From the NCBI GenBank assembly GCA_030268105.1, contig BSDZ01000010.1, forward strand, positions 3,572,001 through 3,636,000: a stretch of DNA of 64,000 bases. Reading direction: 5' to 3'. This stretch comes from Volvox africanus. Its lineage: Eukaryota > Chlorophyta > Chlorophyceae > Chlamydomonadales > Volvocaceae. The notes below the pieces were generated by a model. The model saw only the letters and a program-made list of their open reading frames with translations. It did no database searches and was not told the DNA's origin. Positions 1 to 23,400 of this stretch are shown piece after piece. A program made the translations under genes and the position numbers. Every line of letters begins with the position of its first letter. Position 1 is the first letter of the stretch.

Positions 1-12384
<12,384 letters not shown>

Positions 12385-14383
12385 AAATGCAAATAGCTCC
12401 TTTCAAAACTCAAATGATGCCGTAACCACTTGCTTCCTATCCTTTCCACGAAGAGCTAATAGGACACGGAGATATTCCTAATATATACATTGCTTAAAAA
12501 ATTTCAGCTAAAATATTAGGGAATAGGAAAGACAATTTCTGCCAAAGACGAGGTTATGTTACAAAGTTCATGAGCTCGTAAGGCCCGATGGACCCGAAGA
12601 AACTAGGTAGCTCACAGGAACGCAAGAATTATAAAAAAATGAAAAAATAAATATTAAAAGAAAATGACCCACAGAAAAACTAAAGGTGGTAATTTTTTAT
12701 AATGAATGAAAGACCGTTTAGATAACTACGCCAGTTCTGCTGGCTTCCCCTGAGTTAGCTTATATCATGTGAATCTTTAACTAATAAATGCTGATCAATA
12801 GAGCCCATTTCAGCCAAGCATATCCCTTCGGACACCATAACCGTCACACTTCGTGTGCCATCCTATGCCGTACATGATCAGCTTCGACTTCATCAGATCA
12901 AAAGATAAAGAGTAACTTCAGCCCAACTGCAGGACAGCTTCAAGTACGGGCGCAGCCGTACTCACGCACGGGACGTTCTGTCCTTACTTCAGCTCCATAT
13001 GCGTTGCGGAAAGTGGTGTGATCGGTGGGAACTTAGGTGCCGTTAGACAAGACAAGGAAAGCCCTCCTGCGGCAATCCCGTTGTTGGCAGGTACCTAGGA
13101 GATCTCGATAATAGAATTAGTAGTTACATATCGGAGGGTCACAAAATCGCGTCATCTCGCATCTGGAGGGGTGGTACCTGCTGCTGGCATTTGGCTTGTA
13201 GCGCGCGGTATCTAGATACTTTCCTAGCTGCATCTAGATGTTTTAGCCCGGCTTTTTCACCGCATCAGGTTTGAATTATTACGAATTACAATTATTTAGA
13301 TACCGACACGGCATGGCCATCTGTTTGGGGATGTTTACATGTATATATCTAAGCTTACATCCTCAGCAGCTAGGTGCTTAACCGCGTCGATGAGTCCCGT
13401 TGATACCCTGCTCAGTTACTGATGACTCTGCCTACAAGTGCCTAACCACTGCCTACCCTCGCTGTCTGTTGTGCTGTGCTGTGAGGGACTCCTGTGTCCA
13501 AGCCCCCTTCCCCGCTTCTTCCGCGCGTATGCATCTATACCTTCACTGTTAAATGCAATTACTACCGAGAAAATAATCGGTCATTTTTTATCCTCCATCC
13601 CTCGGCTTTGGAAGATTCCTTCGATTGATGTATGTTTACGTACACCCGTGCTCGCTTCCAGATCGCCCACCACTTGGCAACACTCGGTGATGTTGCCTCT
13701 GTAGTTTCCGGACACGTTGTGCCCATCCCCGCCTATCCCCCCCGGCCATAAGAATAATAAAAATAGAAATAGGAATAGAAATGGCTATAATAATAATAAA
13801 AATAGAAATAGGAATGGGAATAGGAATGGGAATAGGAATGGGAATTGTAGTAGTCCTAATAGTACGCCTTCCGTAGCCCGGCCTCTTGAGGGGGTGGGGA
13901 CCTGAGGGGTTGCATAACCTCCCCTGCATGGCCGCACCACCGGGCCCGCCTATCTACCCGCGCAAGCTCTGGACTCGTCTCATGTCGTTTTCCACATACT
14001 TCTCAGCATGCAGGTAGTCGCTGCGCGCCGCCATTTCCGTTCTCGCCAGCTTTTCTGATGAGGCTAAGAACGTGGCGACTCAAAGAAATGGGTTCAAGGA
14101 AGCACCCATCTGTCCCTGATGCGCCTGAGAGCTGCTGCCATGCATGTCGGTTTACGACTTCCCCTGTCTCGTTCTGCATTCATCAGAATGCCGATCACAT
14201 ACCAGAATGCCAGAGGGTGTCCATGGATTGACAGATGGATGGATGAGTACGGGTTTCTGCCTTTCTTCTTTCTTCTGGCGGCACCGTCGGCGTCATCCTT
14301 CATCGATGCTTGTGGACGAGCACTTGAACCGACCCTTGCTTGTGTGTATATCCTAGATACATGGATCGCTCATCTCAACAATC
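12385..14383. other. Gene-poor interval upstream of the cyclase gene
   Basis: This 2-kb interval includes the presumed promoter of the cyclase gene. It is AT-richer than the exons, and open frames are short. At 13745-13855 there is a degenerate A-rich hexamer tract (AATAGA, GGAATA). I see no coding gene or RNA gene. Confidence 0.6.
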
Positions 14384-14497
14384 CCTCCGTCCCTCCCTCC
14401 CAATCCCTCCCTCCCAATCCCTCCCTCCCAATGCCTCCCTCCCAATCCCTCCCTCCCAATGCCTCCCTCCCTCCCACCCTCCCTCCCTCCAAGGCCC
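14384..14497. repeat. CCCTCCCAAT-type tandem repeat
   Basis: Roughly 10-14 bp units of CCCTCC with CAAT or CAATG interruptions fill the stretch just before the 14-bp minisatellite. Confidence 0.85.
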
Positions 14498-14566
14498 TGT
14501 AGCATGCATAGTGCAGGCGCAGTGGTGCTGATGCACTGACGTTTTCAAGTGTTAAGCGTTCAGCAA

Positions 14567-15054
14567 ATCCAATGAAGCAAATCCAATGAAGCAAATCCAA
14601 TGAGGCAAATCCAATGAAGCAAATCCAATGAGGCAAATCCAATGAGGCAAATCCAATGAGGCAAATCCAATGAAGCAAATCCAATGAAGCAAATCCAATG
14701 AGGCAAATCCAATGAGGCAAATCCAATGAAGCAAATCCAATGAAGCAAATCCAATGAAGCAAATCCAATGAAGCAAATCCAATGAGGCAAATCCAATGAG
14801 GCAAATCCAATGAGGCAAATCCAATGAAGCAAATCCAATGAAGCAAATCCAATGAAGCAAATCCAATGAAGCAAATCCAATGAGGCAAATCCAATGAGGC
14901 AAATCCAATGAGGCAAATCCAATGAAGCAAATCCAATGAGGCAAATCCAATGAAGCAAATCCAATGAAGCAAATCCAATGAAGCAAATCCAATGAAGCAA
15001 ATCCAATGAAGCAAATCCAATGAAGCAAATCCAATGAGGCAAATCCAATGAGGC
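14567..15054. repeat. 14-bp minisatellite, about 35 copies in two variants
   Basis: The unit AATGAAGCAAATCC alternates irregularly with AATGAGGCAAATCC, differing by a single A/G. There are no spacers. Because 14 is not a multiple of three, all three minus-strand frames stay open and give the same repetitive peptide; these are not genes. Confidence 0.95.
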
Positions 15055-16549
15055 AAGGGGCCACGAACAGATGATGCCCGTCTGATCCACTGTGTGCATG
15101 CAGCCCCCCTGGAGGGACGGATGGAGACTTTGCATGGGGATGACAGTGGGGCACGGTTTGCATACGTGTATGTACGTATGCGGCGCGTTGATTGGGCGTA
15201 GAGAAGGTCTTTTAGAGACTCTACGGAGCCGGATGGGTGATGGTTGGTTCAATGACAGACTGGAAATGGGTGCAGTCACGGACGGGGGACGGCCGGCAGT
15301 CGGGGCGGGGTCAGCCTGTGTCAATAAAGCGCTCGATGGGACCACCCGACGGTGCATATGGACAACTTTACTATATTTCCAAGCGCAAGTCGTTCATACA
15401 TCAGGGTATACGCGTTTAGCTGTGTTTTTGAACCACCCAGGCAGGGAGACCCCTGGTATAAGCATACCTAAGCGTATAACCAGGGGCCTCTAGGCTACTC
15501 AGCAGTGTTGTAGTTGCTTTGGTATTGAAAGCTCTGTGGAAGATGACAAGCAACTGAGTTTTTATTCGCCCTGCGATGGCTCAAGTCCCAACGGCACTGG
15601 TCAAAGAAAGCGAGCACGCTGGAGGTGTTGATCAGACGGACAAAGATTCGTCAGGATACGTCTGGGACGTATCTCCAGTTAGAAATCTCTCTAAGGCATA
15701 ATGATGTTGTTGATGATAACAATAATGATGCACACATTATATTAATAATCGTTCGCTTTTCGTAAGGTTTGGTCCTCTGGACTTCTCACCTCTTGTTCGC
15801 AGACTTGTGTCTTATCTTTATTCGGCTTGCTTCTGGTTTGCATCGTATGACCGGCATGAGCCGTACGAGCATAAAAGCTTATCACTATTCAACCGACCAA
15901 CCAACCCATCCTACCTCCATGTAGTCTGCGACTTGCAACTCTGGTATGCACTGACAGCTCATAAGGCTTGAAACCTATTTTCTACTTCCCTCTCGTAGCC
16001 GTCGCAGCTCCACTGAGTTGTATATCCTACATACAGGCTAACGGGAGCACAATGTCCGGGTGGAAGCTCGTTGTTTACTGGCTTTTGCCTCCACCATTAA
16101 TACTGACAATTCTACTTATCCTGCCGATGCCATCGTGAGTGTTGGACCAGAGCTTTTGCCACCTTCTCTTGCATCTGCCCTGCTTGTGCAAGTGTGCGTG
16201 CGCCATAACACGCAACCGTCTCAGGCATATAGATCTTTACTTCTTTGAAATGATTGGTATTTGTTTGGGCAATCTTGTACTCTTGGCGTTTACAGCCAAT
16301 GTCCGGCTGCTTTATTTCCCTACAGCCTGATGCCGGACCGTTTATAGAATATGAATGCACTTGCTAAACTCGTCCTTACGAGCTGCATCACAAACAACTG
16401 ACCCAGGGTTCTCCAGGACAGGCTGGCAGACCCCGACCGACGCAAACTTTGGATGCAGCAAAATTCAACACGTTTAAACGAAGAAACCTGCGTGTTCCTT
16501 TTGTCACAGGGTCGCCCGGAAAGGCCTGCTAAAAGTCACCCGCCAATTC
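15055..16549. other. Interval without a recognisable gene
   Basis: Only short frames of biased composition are present (for example 15092-15493 and 16060-16248 on the plus strand), with no domain I can name. An exon of the unidentified plus-strand gene downstream could lie here. Confidence 0.5.
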
Positions 16550-16942
16550 ATGTGCTGGAAGATAGGTAGGCAACGCAGCCCCGATCTGGTTTTAATGCTC
16601 CAATGTTTGCCGCAATCCCACACATACCGATGTATCATTTCGCTGCATGGGGCTCGGCTGCCGCTGGCTGCTAGCACGGGAAAAGTTCTCCGGTCTTCAA
16701 CAGCGCAGTTAATCGCCTGGCTTGTGCTTGGTGTAATCTTATTTGCCTGTGTTACTTCGTTGGCACTTGGCGCAAGTTCTTTTGCAAACTTCAGAATTTT
16801 CTTCGCTCTCAAGCAAAACCAGTCCCATCATCCTGCCTGTCCGCGCCGGCCCAACTTGAACAGGGGGCCAGTTGCAATTGCTCCATGTGGCGCTAACGAT
16901 CACGGGGATTGCTTTCGCAGGTATGTGTGTATTACATTTTAA
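16550..16942 (+). CDS. Candidate exon with one hydrophobic segment, unidentified
   Basis: This plus-strand frame holds a hydrophobic stretch (IAWLVLGVILFACVTSLAL) long enough to span a membrane. At 16919-16927 there is a good donor (CGCAG/GTATGT) in phase 2. I do not recognise the product. It may be an internal exon of the gene whose last exon lies at 18694-18898, but I could not build a phased chain between them, so it may also be chance. Confidence 0.2.
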   Translation: MCWKIGRQRSPDLVLMLQCLPQSHTYRCIISLHGARLPLAASTGKVLRSSTAQLIAWLVLGVILFACVTSLALGASSFANFRIFFALKQNQSHHPACPRRPNLNRGPVAIAPCGANDHGDCFRRYVCITF

Positions 16943-18378
16943 TAACAGAGCCACAGCGGAAGAAAATACGTGGGAAGGAGGCATGTGGTGGTAGCAGGGA
17001 AGTGGAAGAGGTCGATTAACGTAAAATGCACTGTCATGTGATCCTCTACATCGGCCAGGACGTCCAACTTTTACAACATACCTGCGCGCGCAGCACCTGT
17101 AGCTCTGTCAACGTTTTGTCTCAGTCCTTGTGGGGGTCTAACCAAGGCATCGTGGGAGCTCTCGTGGAAATGTACACCACGACCTTTACGGTCTCGAGGT
17201 ACCCTATAGTGCGATTTTGCCGCCGCCGATGTCGATGACGTGCATGTGTATGTGTCGGGCCCGGATGGTGCGCTCGGGCTGCTACGAACCGGCAGTTACC
17301 GCCACCACCACGTACAGCATGTCGCGGGAGCACATTGACCCAACGCTGACACCCAATCAGCGGAGCTACGCATTGGCGCGGAAATGGCGTCAGGCAAGTT
17401 GCGCTTGTACTCGAGCGCTGTGCGTGAAAGCTGCAAACGTTGGGTGCGGTATCTTAGCACCAAGGGGAGCTTCTGCGAAGTCCCGTGCATATGGTTTGAT
17501 CAGTCAGGATCATAATCAAGGACTATGCAGCCTCAAGTTTGGCAAGCACGTGCGCGGTACTGGTTATTAGTGGCTTGACTGGCTGTGCCGTAACGTGTTG
17601 TGGAAGGCGCGGCCGAGAAGCGATGCGAACCCATTCGGGGGAAGTGGAGCACGAGACCACAACCCCGTCCCAGGACGGCCTGGAGGCCCTATCTACCCGT
17701 CATCATCCTGTGCTGTGTTTACACTCTCGAATACCCACCTCCTATCAGGCCGGCTGTGGCTATACTTGGTCGTATTGCACAGGCCTTTGAGGAGGTCGTG
17801 GGAGTGTTCTTTGCGAAACCGAAAGGGCTTGTATCTGATGAACTTTCGCCGTTAATGGGTTGACGGTTTTGTTTTATTTTTCGTCAGAATGATTCGACGT
17901 ATGACCGGTGACCAATGACACCGCATGGCCATAGTAGAACCACTCCAGCGTCACTCCCTCCCCCCCCCCCGCGTAAACCTGAACCCGGTGAAACTTGCCA
18001 CCGGTCGCGCCTCCGTGCATACAGGAGCGCAATTTTTGGATTGCTGCCCTCACGTTCCTGCTCTGGGGGTGAGCCTCTTTAGGGTTGCAGAGGCAAATGC
18101 ACTGAATATGGGGGGGAGAGGGGCGGACGATGTGGTCCCGGTGCCGGCGTGCGCACTGGCGGTGTTGGATGACGACAGGTTCGCACTGCTCGCCTGCAAC
18201 GATGCTGTCACCCCGGCAGCTGCCAGCCATTCAGGTTCGCGGACAGAAGCCTTTTGCTAAGGTTCAACAGGTTGGGGTTTTGGAGGGTTTGGGTACTTGT
18301 TGGAGTGGATTGCGCATCGTTGCGAGGAAGTCCAACTCACCTTTCCGGGTTCCGTCCACTCATAGCGCCACGGGTGAT

Positions 18379-18490
18379 GACATTACGTTGTTGACAATGA
18401 GAGAGTCCCGCCAGCCTTCGCCCAAAGACGGCATTATGGGTCTTTGGGCGAAGGCTGGCGGGACTCTCTCGTTGTCAACAACGTAATGTC
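18379..18490. repeat. Near-perfect inverted repeat, 51-bp arms, 10-bp loop
   Basis: Left arm 18379-18429 and right arm 18440-18490 are reverse complements except at one position. If the plus strand is transcribed that position forms a U-G pair. The loop is 18430-18439. Transcribed, this would fold into a long, nearly unbroken hairpin, as a small-RNA precursor or an inverted-repeat transposon remnant would. It probably lies in an intron of the gene ending at 18898. Confidence 0.9.
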
Positions 18491-18693
18491 CACATATCTC
18501 CTGACTCGCAGTCGAGTAGTCGTTCTATACGTGAAGAGGTCTGCTGTAGAGGTCAGCATGACAGGGTGCAAAAAGTCCTACGCTGATTCGTGCTTTGGTG
18601 CTGCACTACTCTCCTGCCCGTTAGTGTCTAGGCGCCCTCTTTCCTCTGCCTGCCTCCCATACGATGCCCGCTGTCGATTGTTGCTCATTGCAG

Positions 18694-18898
18694 ACTGCTC
18701 GGTCGCTTTTACCAGCTGATGATGGATCACATGGCTTTGCGAGAGCGGGTGCGATACTTGGAGCTGGGGGTTGTGGCTCCGGTGTCGTCTTCTGCCGCGG
18801 CCGCCACCAGGGTGAAGGGCGCGAAGGAGGGGGTCGAGCCCTCAGCGCCGCCTGCGCCGACCGAGGATCTCAAGCGCGAGGGAAAAAAGACTAAGTAG
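18694..18898 (+). CDS. Probable terminal exon of an unidentified plus-strand gene
   Basis: After an acceptor (TTGCTCATTGCAG) the phase-2 frame runs 68 codons to TAG at 18896-18898. It begins with a helical charged stretch (MMDHMALRERVRYLEL) and ends in a Lys-rich tail (KREGKKTK). A TGTAA polyadenylation signal lies at 18985-18989, 87 bp after the stop. That combination is what a last exon looks like in this group of algae. I do not recognise the protein. Upstream exons are unresolved; pieces near 17.0-18.3 kb are candidates. Confidence 0.4.
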
Positions 18899-18989
18899 AA
18901 CGTCAAGTGGGCTCACTACAGCAAGCTGCGGTAGCTGTACCTGTCAGCTGAGATGTTGGAAACTGAGGGTTTTGGATGCGATGATGTAA

Positions 18990-20403
18990 AAACAACACAT
19001 AAGGTCACGCTTGTCTTCGAGAGCATCCACTATCCTTTTGGGCTTCGCTGGTGTAACCCTCTCCCCTTAACCAGGCACAAAGGTGTGAGTCTTGTGCTCG
19101 TGTCTTGTTCCGAGGTCTCACAGTATGTGCGACCCTTCAGAGTTTTACATAACACGAGCAAAGCACGAGCTTCATGCCAGCAAGGAAAGAGCCTGCAATG
19201 ACGGCGTGTGCCACGGTCTTCGAAACCCTGCAAGGAAGGATGTGTCATCATCTAGGATACACACAACATACACAGGCAAGCGCACACAGGCACAACTCAT
19301 ACACAGAACCTTGCCATGCAATCCGTTTGGCCGAGCACACCGCCTTTTGGGGGTTTTGAACGCCTGCTCTGTGGTGGGCGTTCATCATGGAGGCACGATC
19401 TTCTTTCTGGAGAACAACTGCCAGGACAATCGCCGAGGAGGGCTACGACGAGGAGCATCGACAATTTTGCTCATGGATAGTCGTTTGCGCTGCTCCCTTT
19501 CATTGCACCATGCTTGATCAGAAGATACTATTTCAACAATTCAGAACATGGCAAGGCACAGCAAACGCCACATCATGGATCGCCTAAATACACCGGCCGT
19601 TCCAGGCCTTCGTCTGCGATAGTAGTCGTATCGTACCCATACTCGATACGGCACAGCTCGCAGTTCTCCCCGCGATAGTAGAGGTGTTGCGGATAACTAA
19701 AAACCTAATGAGTCGATAACGTCATGGTGGCGATGAAAGAGGTTCAAGTCTAGCTAAGTAGTTGAATACTTTCTACAACGCAACGGTACGCCCCTGCAAG
19801 CATCAGCCCTAGCCCTGGTCCATCGCTCCCCCGCCTCAGCCCCGGTGCACCGGTCCCATAACAGTACCACGCGTCTACGTACCTATTTGTCAAGGCGTGC
19901 TATAAGACACGCGCTGAAAAGAAACCCATCAGGAACAGCACAGAAGGGAAGTGCAACCATGAGCTTGTGACCACGACACAAAGTTCAGGACCTCACCGTG
20001 CTGCAACGCGACGCGTTTGTGTCAGACCTGAAAGGAGCCGATTTGTGAACACACGGCATTGCAAGCTGCTCCACGACCCGGCATTCCCCGTCGGGCACCC
20101 CCCTATCACATGGTCACGTCTCAACACACCACATACATGCATCATCCCACCGCGACACGCTTTCTACAAGGACCCCTCCCACGTTCCCCTTCTGGCTATG
20201 CCCTTCCAAGTCGCCTGGGGGCCCAGTCGGCAACCCGTGGAGCACGTCCTACACAGCCCGCTAACCCTGCTGTTAACAACCGATGCATAATACGTAGTTT
20301 CTTTCAACGAAACATCTCTGGTCACACCGTTAACTCGGTAAGCAACTTATTTACCACCGCAGCCTCCCTTCCCTTGCCGCCACACTGTGACGCCCAGGTG
20401 GGA
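18990..20403. other. Intergenic interval between convergent genes
   Basis: The interval separates the plus-strand terminal exon from the stop codon of the minus-strand PHD/GNAT gene. It holds only short frames without domains and must include that gene's 3' UTR. I found no clear TGTAA signal close to the stop. Confidence 0.5.
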
Positions 20404-23400
20404 CTACATGCCCTTGTGCGGGTAGCCCCCTTGAAGATGGTACTGGTACTGCTGCTGTATTTGCAGCTGCGCCTGCTGCTGTTGTTGTTGCTGCGAGCCG
20501 AAGGACTGGCCAACGTCCTGTCCTGGAGATATGTACCCTAACCCCAGGTGAGGCACCTGCAGATGCGCATGCCCGTGCCCGTGCGCATGGGAGTGATTTT
20601 GCTGCTGCGCAGATATCCCCCCCGCTCCAGGCTGTTGCGGCGTGTATTTTGGGATGGTCACCAGGCGCTCGTGGTAGGGTTTATCTATGCCTGCACCGCC
20701 CCAGCCTGAGGAAGGTGGCTGCTGAGACTGTGCTGGCCCCTGCGCCGGTCCCGGTGCCGCAGCCATTACCAGCGAAGGGGAATGATGTTGTTGATACTGT
20801 TGTTGTTGTTGTTGTTGTTGTTGCTGCTGCTGCTGCTGCGAGCCCCATAAAGATTGCTGCTGCTGCTGCGACGACTGTCCCGTCAGTAGCGACGAATGAA
20901 GTGCGCCGCTGCCACTGCCAGCCGATGTCCCGGTGCTGTTGAAGTGGGGCGGAAGGTAGTGGGAATGGCTCTGAGGCGCCTGCTGAACCTGATGCTGCTG
21001 CTGTTGGGCCGGGTGGCCCTGCAGCACGCTCGCATGTAGGTGCTGGTGATTAGACGATGGCGGAAAAGCACGAGAGGAGCCCCAGGCATCAAGACCGGCA
21101 CCTGCGTTGGGCCCCGCTGGTGTATTCGACGCCGGTGTGCCAAACGAAGAACCGTAGTGCTGACTCCGTTGCTGCTGCTGCTCTTGGAGAGACCAGGGCT
21201 GCTGTGGTGGCGATGCCGCCCAGCCGCCAGGGGCCGCATTCGAGCTCGCCGCGCCTGCAGCTAGTGCCGCCGCCGCCCCTGCAGGGCCCATGGCAATGCC
21301 GCCGCCGCCCCGCAAGGCGCTGCGGCCGTAGCCGGCAAGGGTCAGGGGCTGCTGTGAAGCTTGATAATGCTCAAGCGCCCGCTTGTACGTGGCGGGAGGT
21401 CCCCCGCCGCTCCCGCCCCCGCCGCCGGACAGGCCCGTGTCCTCGCCCCGTGCGGGTGGCAAGGCATCACCCGACACTCGCCGGTGTCCCAGTGGGTATG
21501 TCTGCTGGTTGCCATATGGGAAAGAGACCTGGTGGGGGCCTTGCTGGTGCGAGTGGACCTCCGTCACCGGCTCCCCCACAAGGCCAACACCGCCATTGGC
21601 GTGGGGTGCCTGCTGAATGCCGTGATGATGGAGATGCTGGTGGTTGGGGTTAGTGTAATGCGCGAAACCCGGCGCACCACCAGAGGACCTGCGTTGTTGG
21701 AGCGGAGGTGGAGCACCGAAAGGCGCGTACGGCGGCACCTGTGCGTGTGGGCCCATAGGCCGGTGATGCATGGTCCCGGCGGCAGCGCCGCGGCCTTGGC
21801 CGGCATGTCGCGCAACAGCGGCCGCCGCTGCTGCCTGCGCCGCGGCGACCATCGCGCCTTGCATTGGCATCTGCGCCATCAGCCGCGCCGCAGGCGGCTG
21901 CAGCGGCCCAGACACCGCCGCTGCAGCGGGTCCAACGGCGCCATCCCCATCAGCAATAGCGCATTCAATGCCAGACATGAAGCCATCTGGCTTGCCGTAT
22001 GGCTGCCAAGCATCATGCGCCGCCTCCTCGCTACCTTCCTCACCTTCCCCGTAAGCGTCACTGTCGCCCTCGCCTCCCGAATCCTCCTGCAAGGCATCGC
22101 CGTACAAGGCAGCCACCGCCTCCGCTGCAGTGCTTAGACGCCCTTGCTCCGGCACCCGGGCTTGGCTCCGGCCCCGGCCCCGGCCTCGTCCCCGACCCCG
22201 GATTCGGCCCCGGCCCCGAAGCTTTCCGCTGCCCCGTCCTTGCCCATCATCGTCATCATCGTCACTGTAAGACGGGTCCTTGGCGTATGCCATTATGTCC
22301 TCGTGGGTATGCCCAGGGCCTAGCAATTCCGCCGCTGCGGTGTATGCGTGCGAGCGCATGCGCCCCCGTCCACGGCCGCGGCCGCGACCCCGGCCCCGCC
22401 CTCGACCCCGGCCGCAGGCTGATGGGGACGATGGTTCGCCATCTGAGCCTAGCGGCAGCGTATCTTCGACGGAAATCGTCCGTACCCGCATATCGTACAA
22501 ATAATCCGTTGGCAGGGCTGCCATCGCTGCCGAATCTAAAAGGTCTAGATCCGTACCTACAACTCCACTCACGGCGCCACCCATGTCAATCCCACCGCCC
22601 ACCCCGGTAGCACCGCCTTCCGCCATCGCCATGCCCCGCGCACCCCACCGGCCACGGCCCCGACCACGACCGCGACCGCGACCCCTACCACCGCCCTCTA
22701 TGCCGGCAGCTGCTGCGGCGGCGGCGGCCGCCGCCGCCGCGTCCTCCATCGCACGGTACGTGCGCTCTTCACTCTCTGCCACCTCCAAGTTGCTCGCATG
22801 GCGCGCCTCCTCCAGCGCAGCTATGAAGGCGGCGACGAAGGCGGGGTCGGCGGCCTGATGCGCGGACGGCAGCTGCTGTGATTCATGGTCGGGCACCCGG
22901 ATGAGCTGACGGACCACGACGCTCGTGTGCGGGAAAATAATCATGCGCTGCTCGCCTCGGGCTACACGGACGGAGCCCTCGTCCAGGTCCATGAAGGATA
23001 GCTGGCGCCACGCCGGCAGCTGTTGTGTGCAGGAACGCAGGAAGTTGCGTCAGTCCCCGGGGAAAAGGTGCGTACAAGACAAAACGTACATACTTGATGG
23101 GTATGAGGCAAGCAAGAGCGGGTGCCCAACAGAGCAAGAAGCGGGCACGAGCACCGAACACGATTTTGGTCAGCCGAGGAAGGGAGTATGCGCGCCGGAG
23201 AGTTCGTCCAGGTGAGAGCTCCCTGGTTGGCTCTGCTGCTGCCACATGTGAGCTTCCATTCAGCCGACGTCAGCCCTGTCCCAGACTGGGCCACCCTCCC
23301 CCTTCCAACCACAAGCGCATTACCCGACCCACGGAGTGCTACTTGAGATACACATTTCATGTATCAGATCAATGGTTGCCGGTTGGCCACATCCCTGCGC

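Noticed and set aside
14567..15054. CRISPR-like array
   Set aside because: Units are directly adjacent with no spacers, and the genome is eukaryotic.
14370..15357. Three overlapping minus-strand frames of 203-265 residues
   Set aside because: All are the 14-bp minisatellite read in three frames; the repeated peptide follows from the period.
20649..22858. Several plus-strand frames (for example 21057-21653 and 21361-22137)
   Set aside because: They are shadows of the Gly-Arg, Gln and Ala repeats in the last exon of the minus-strand PHD/GNAT gene.
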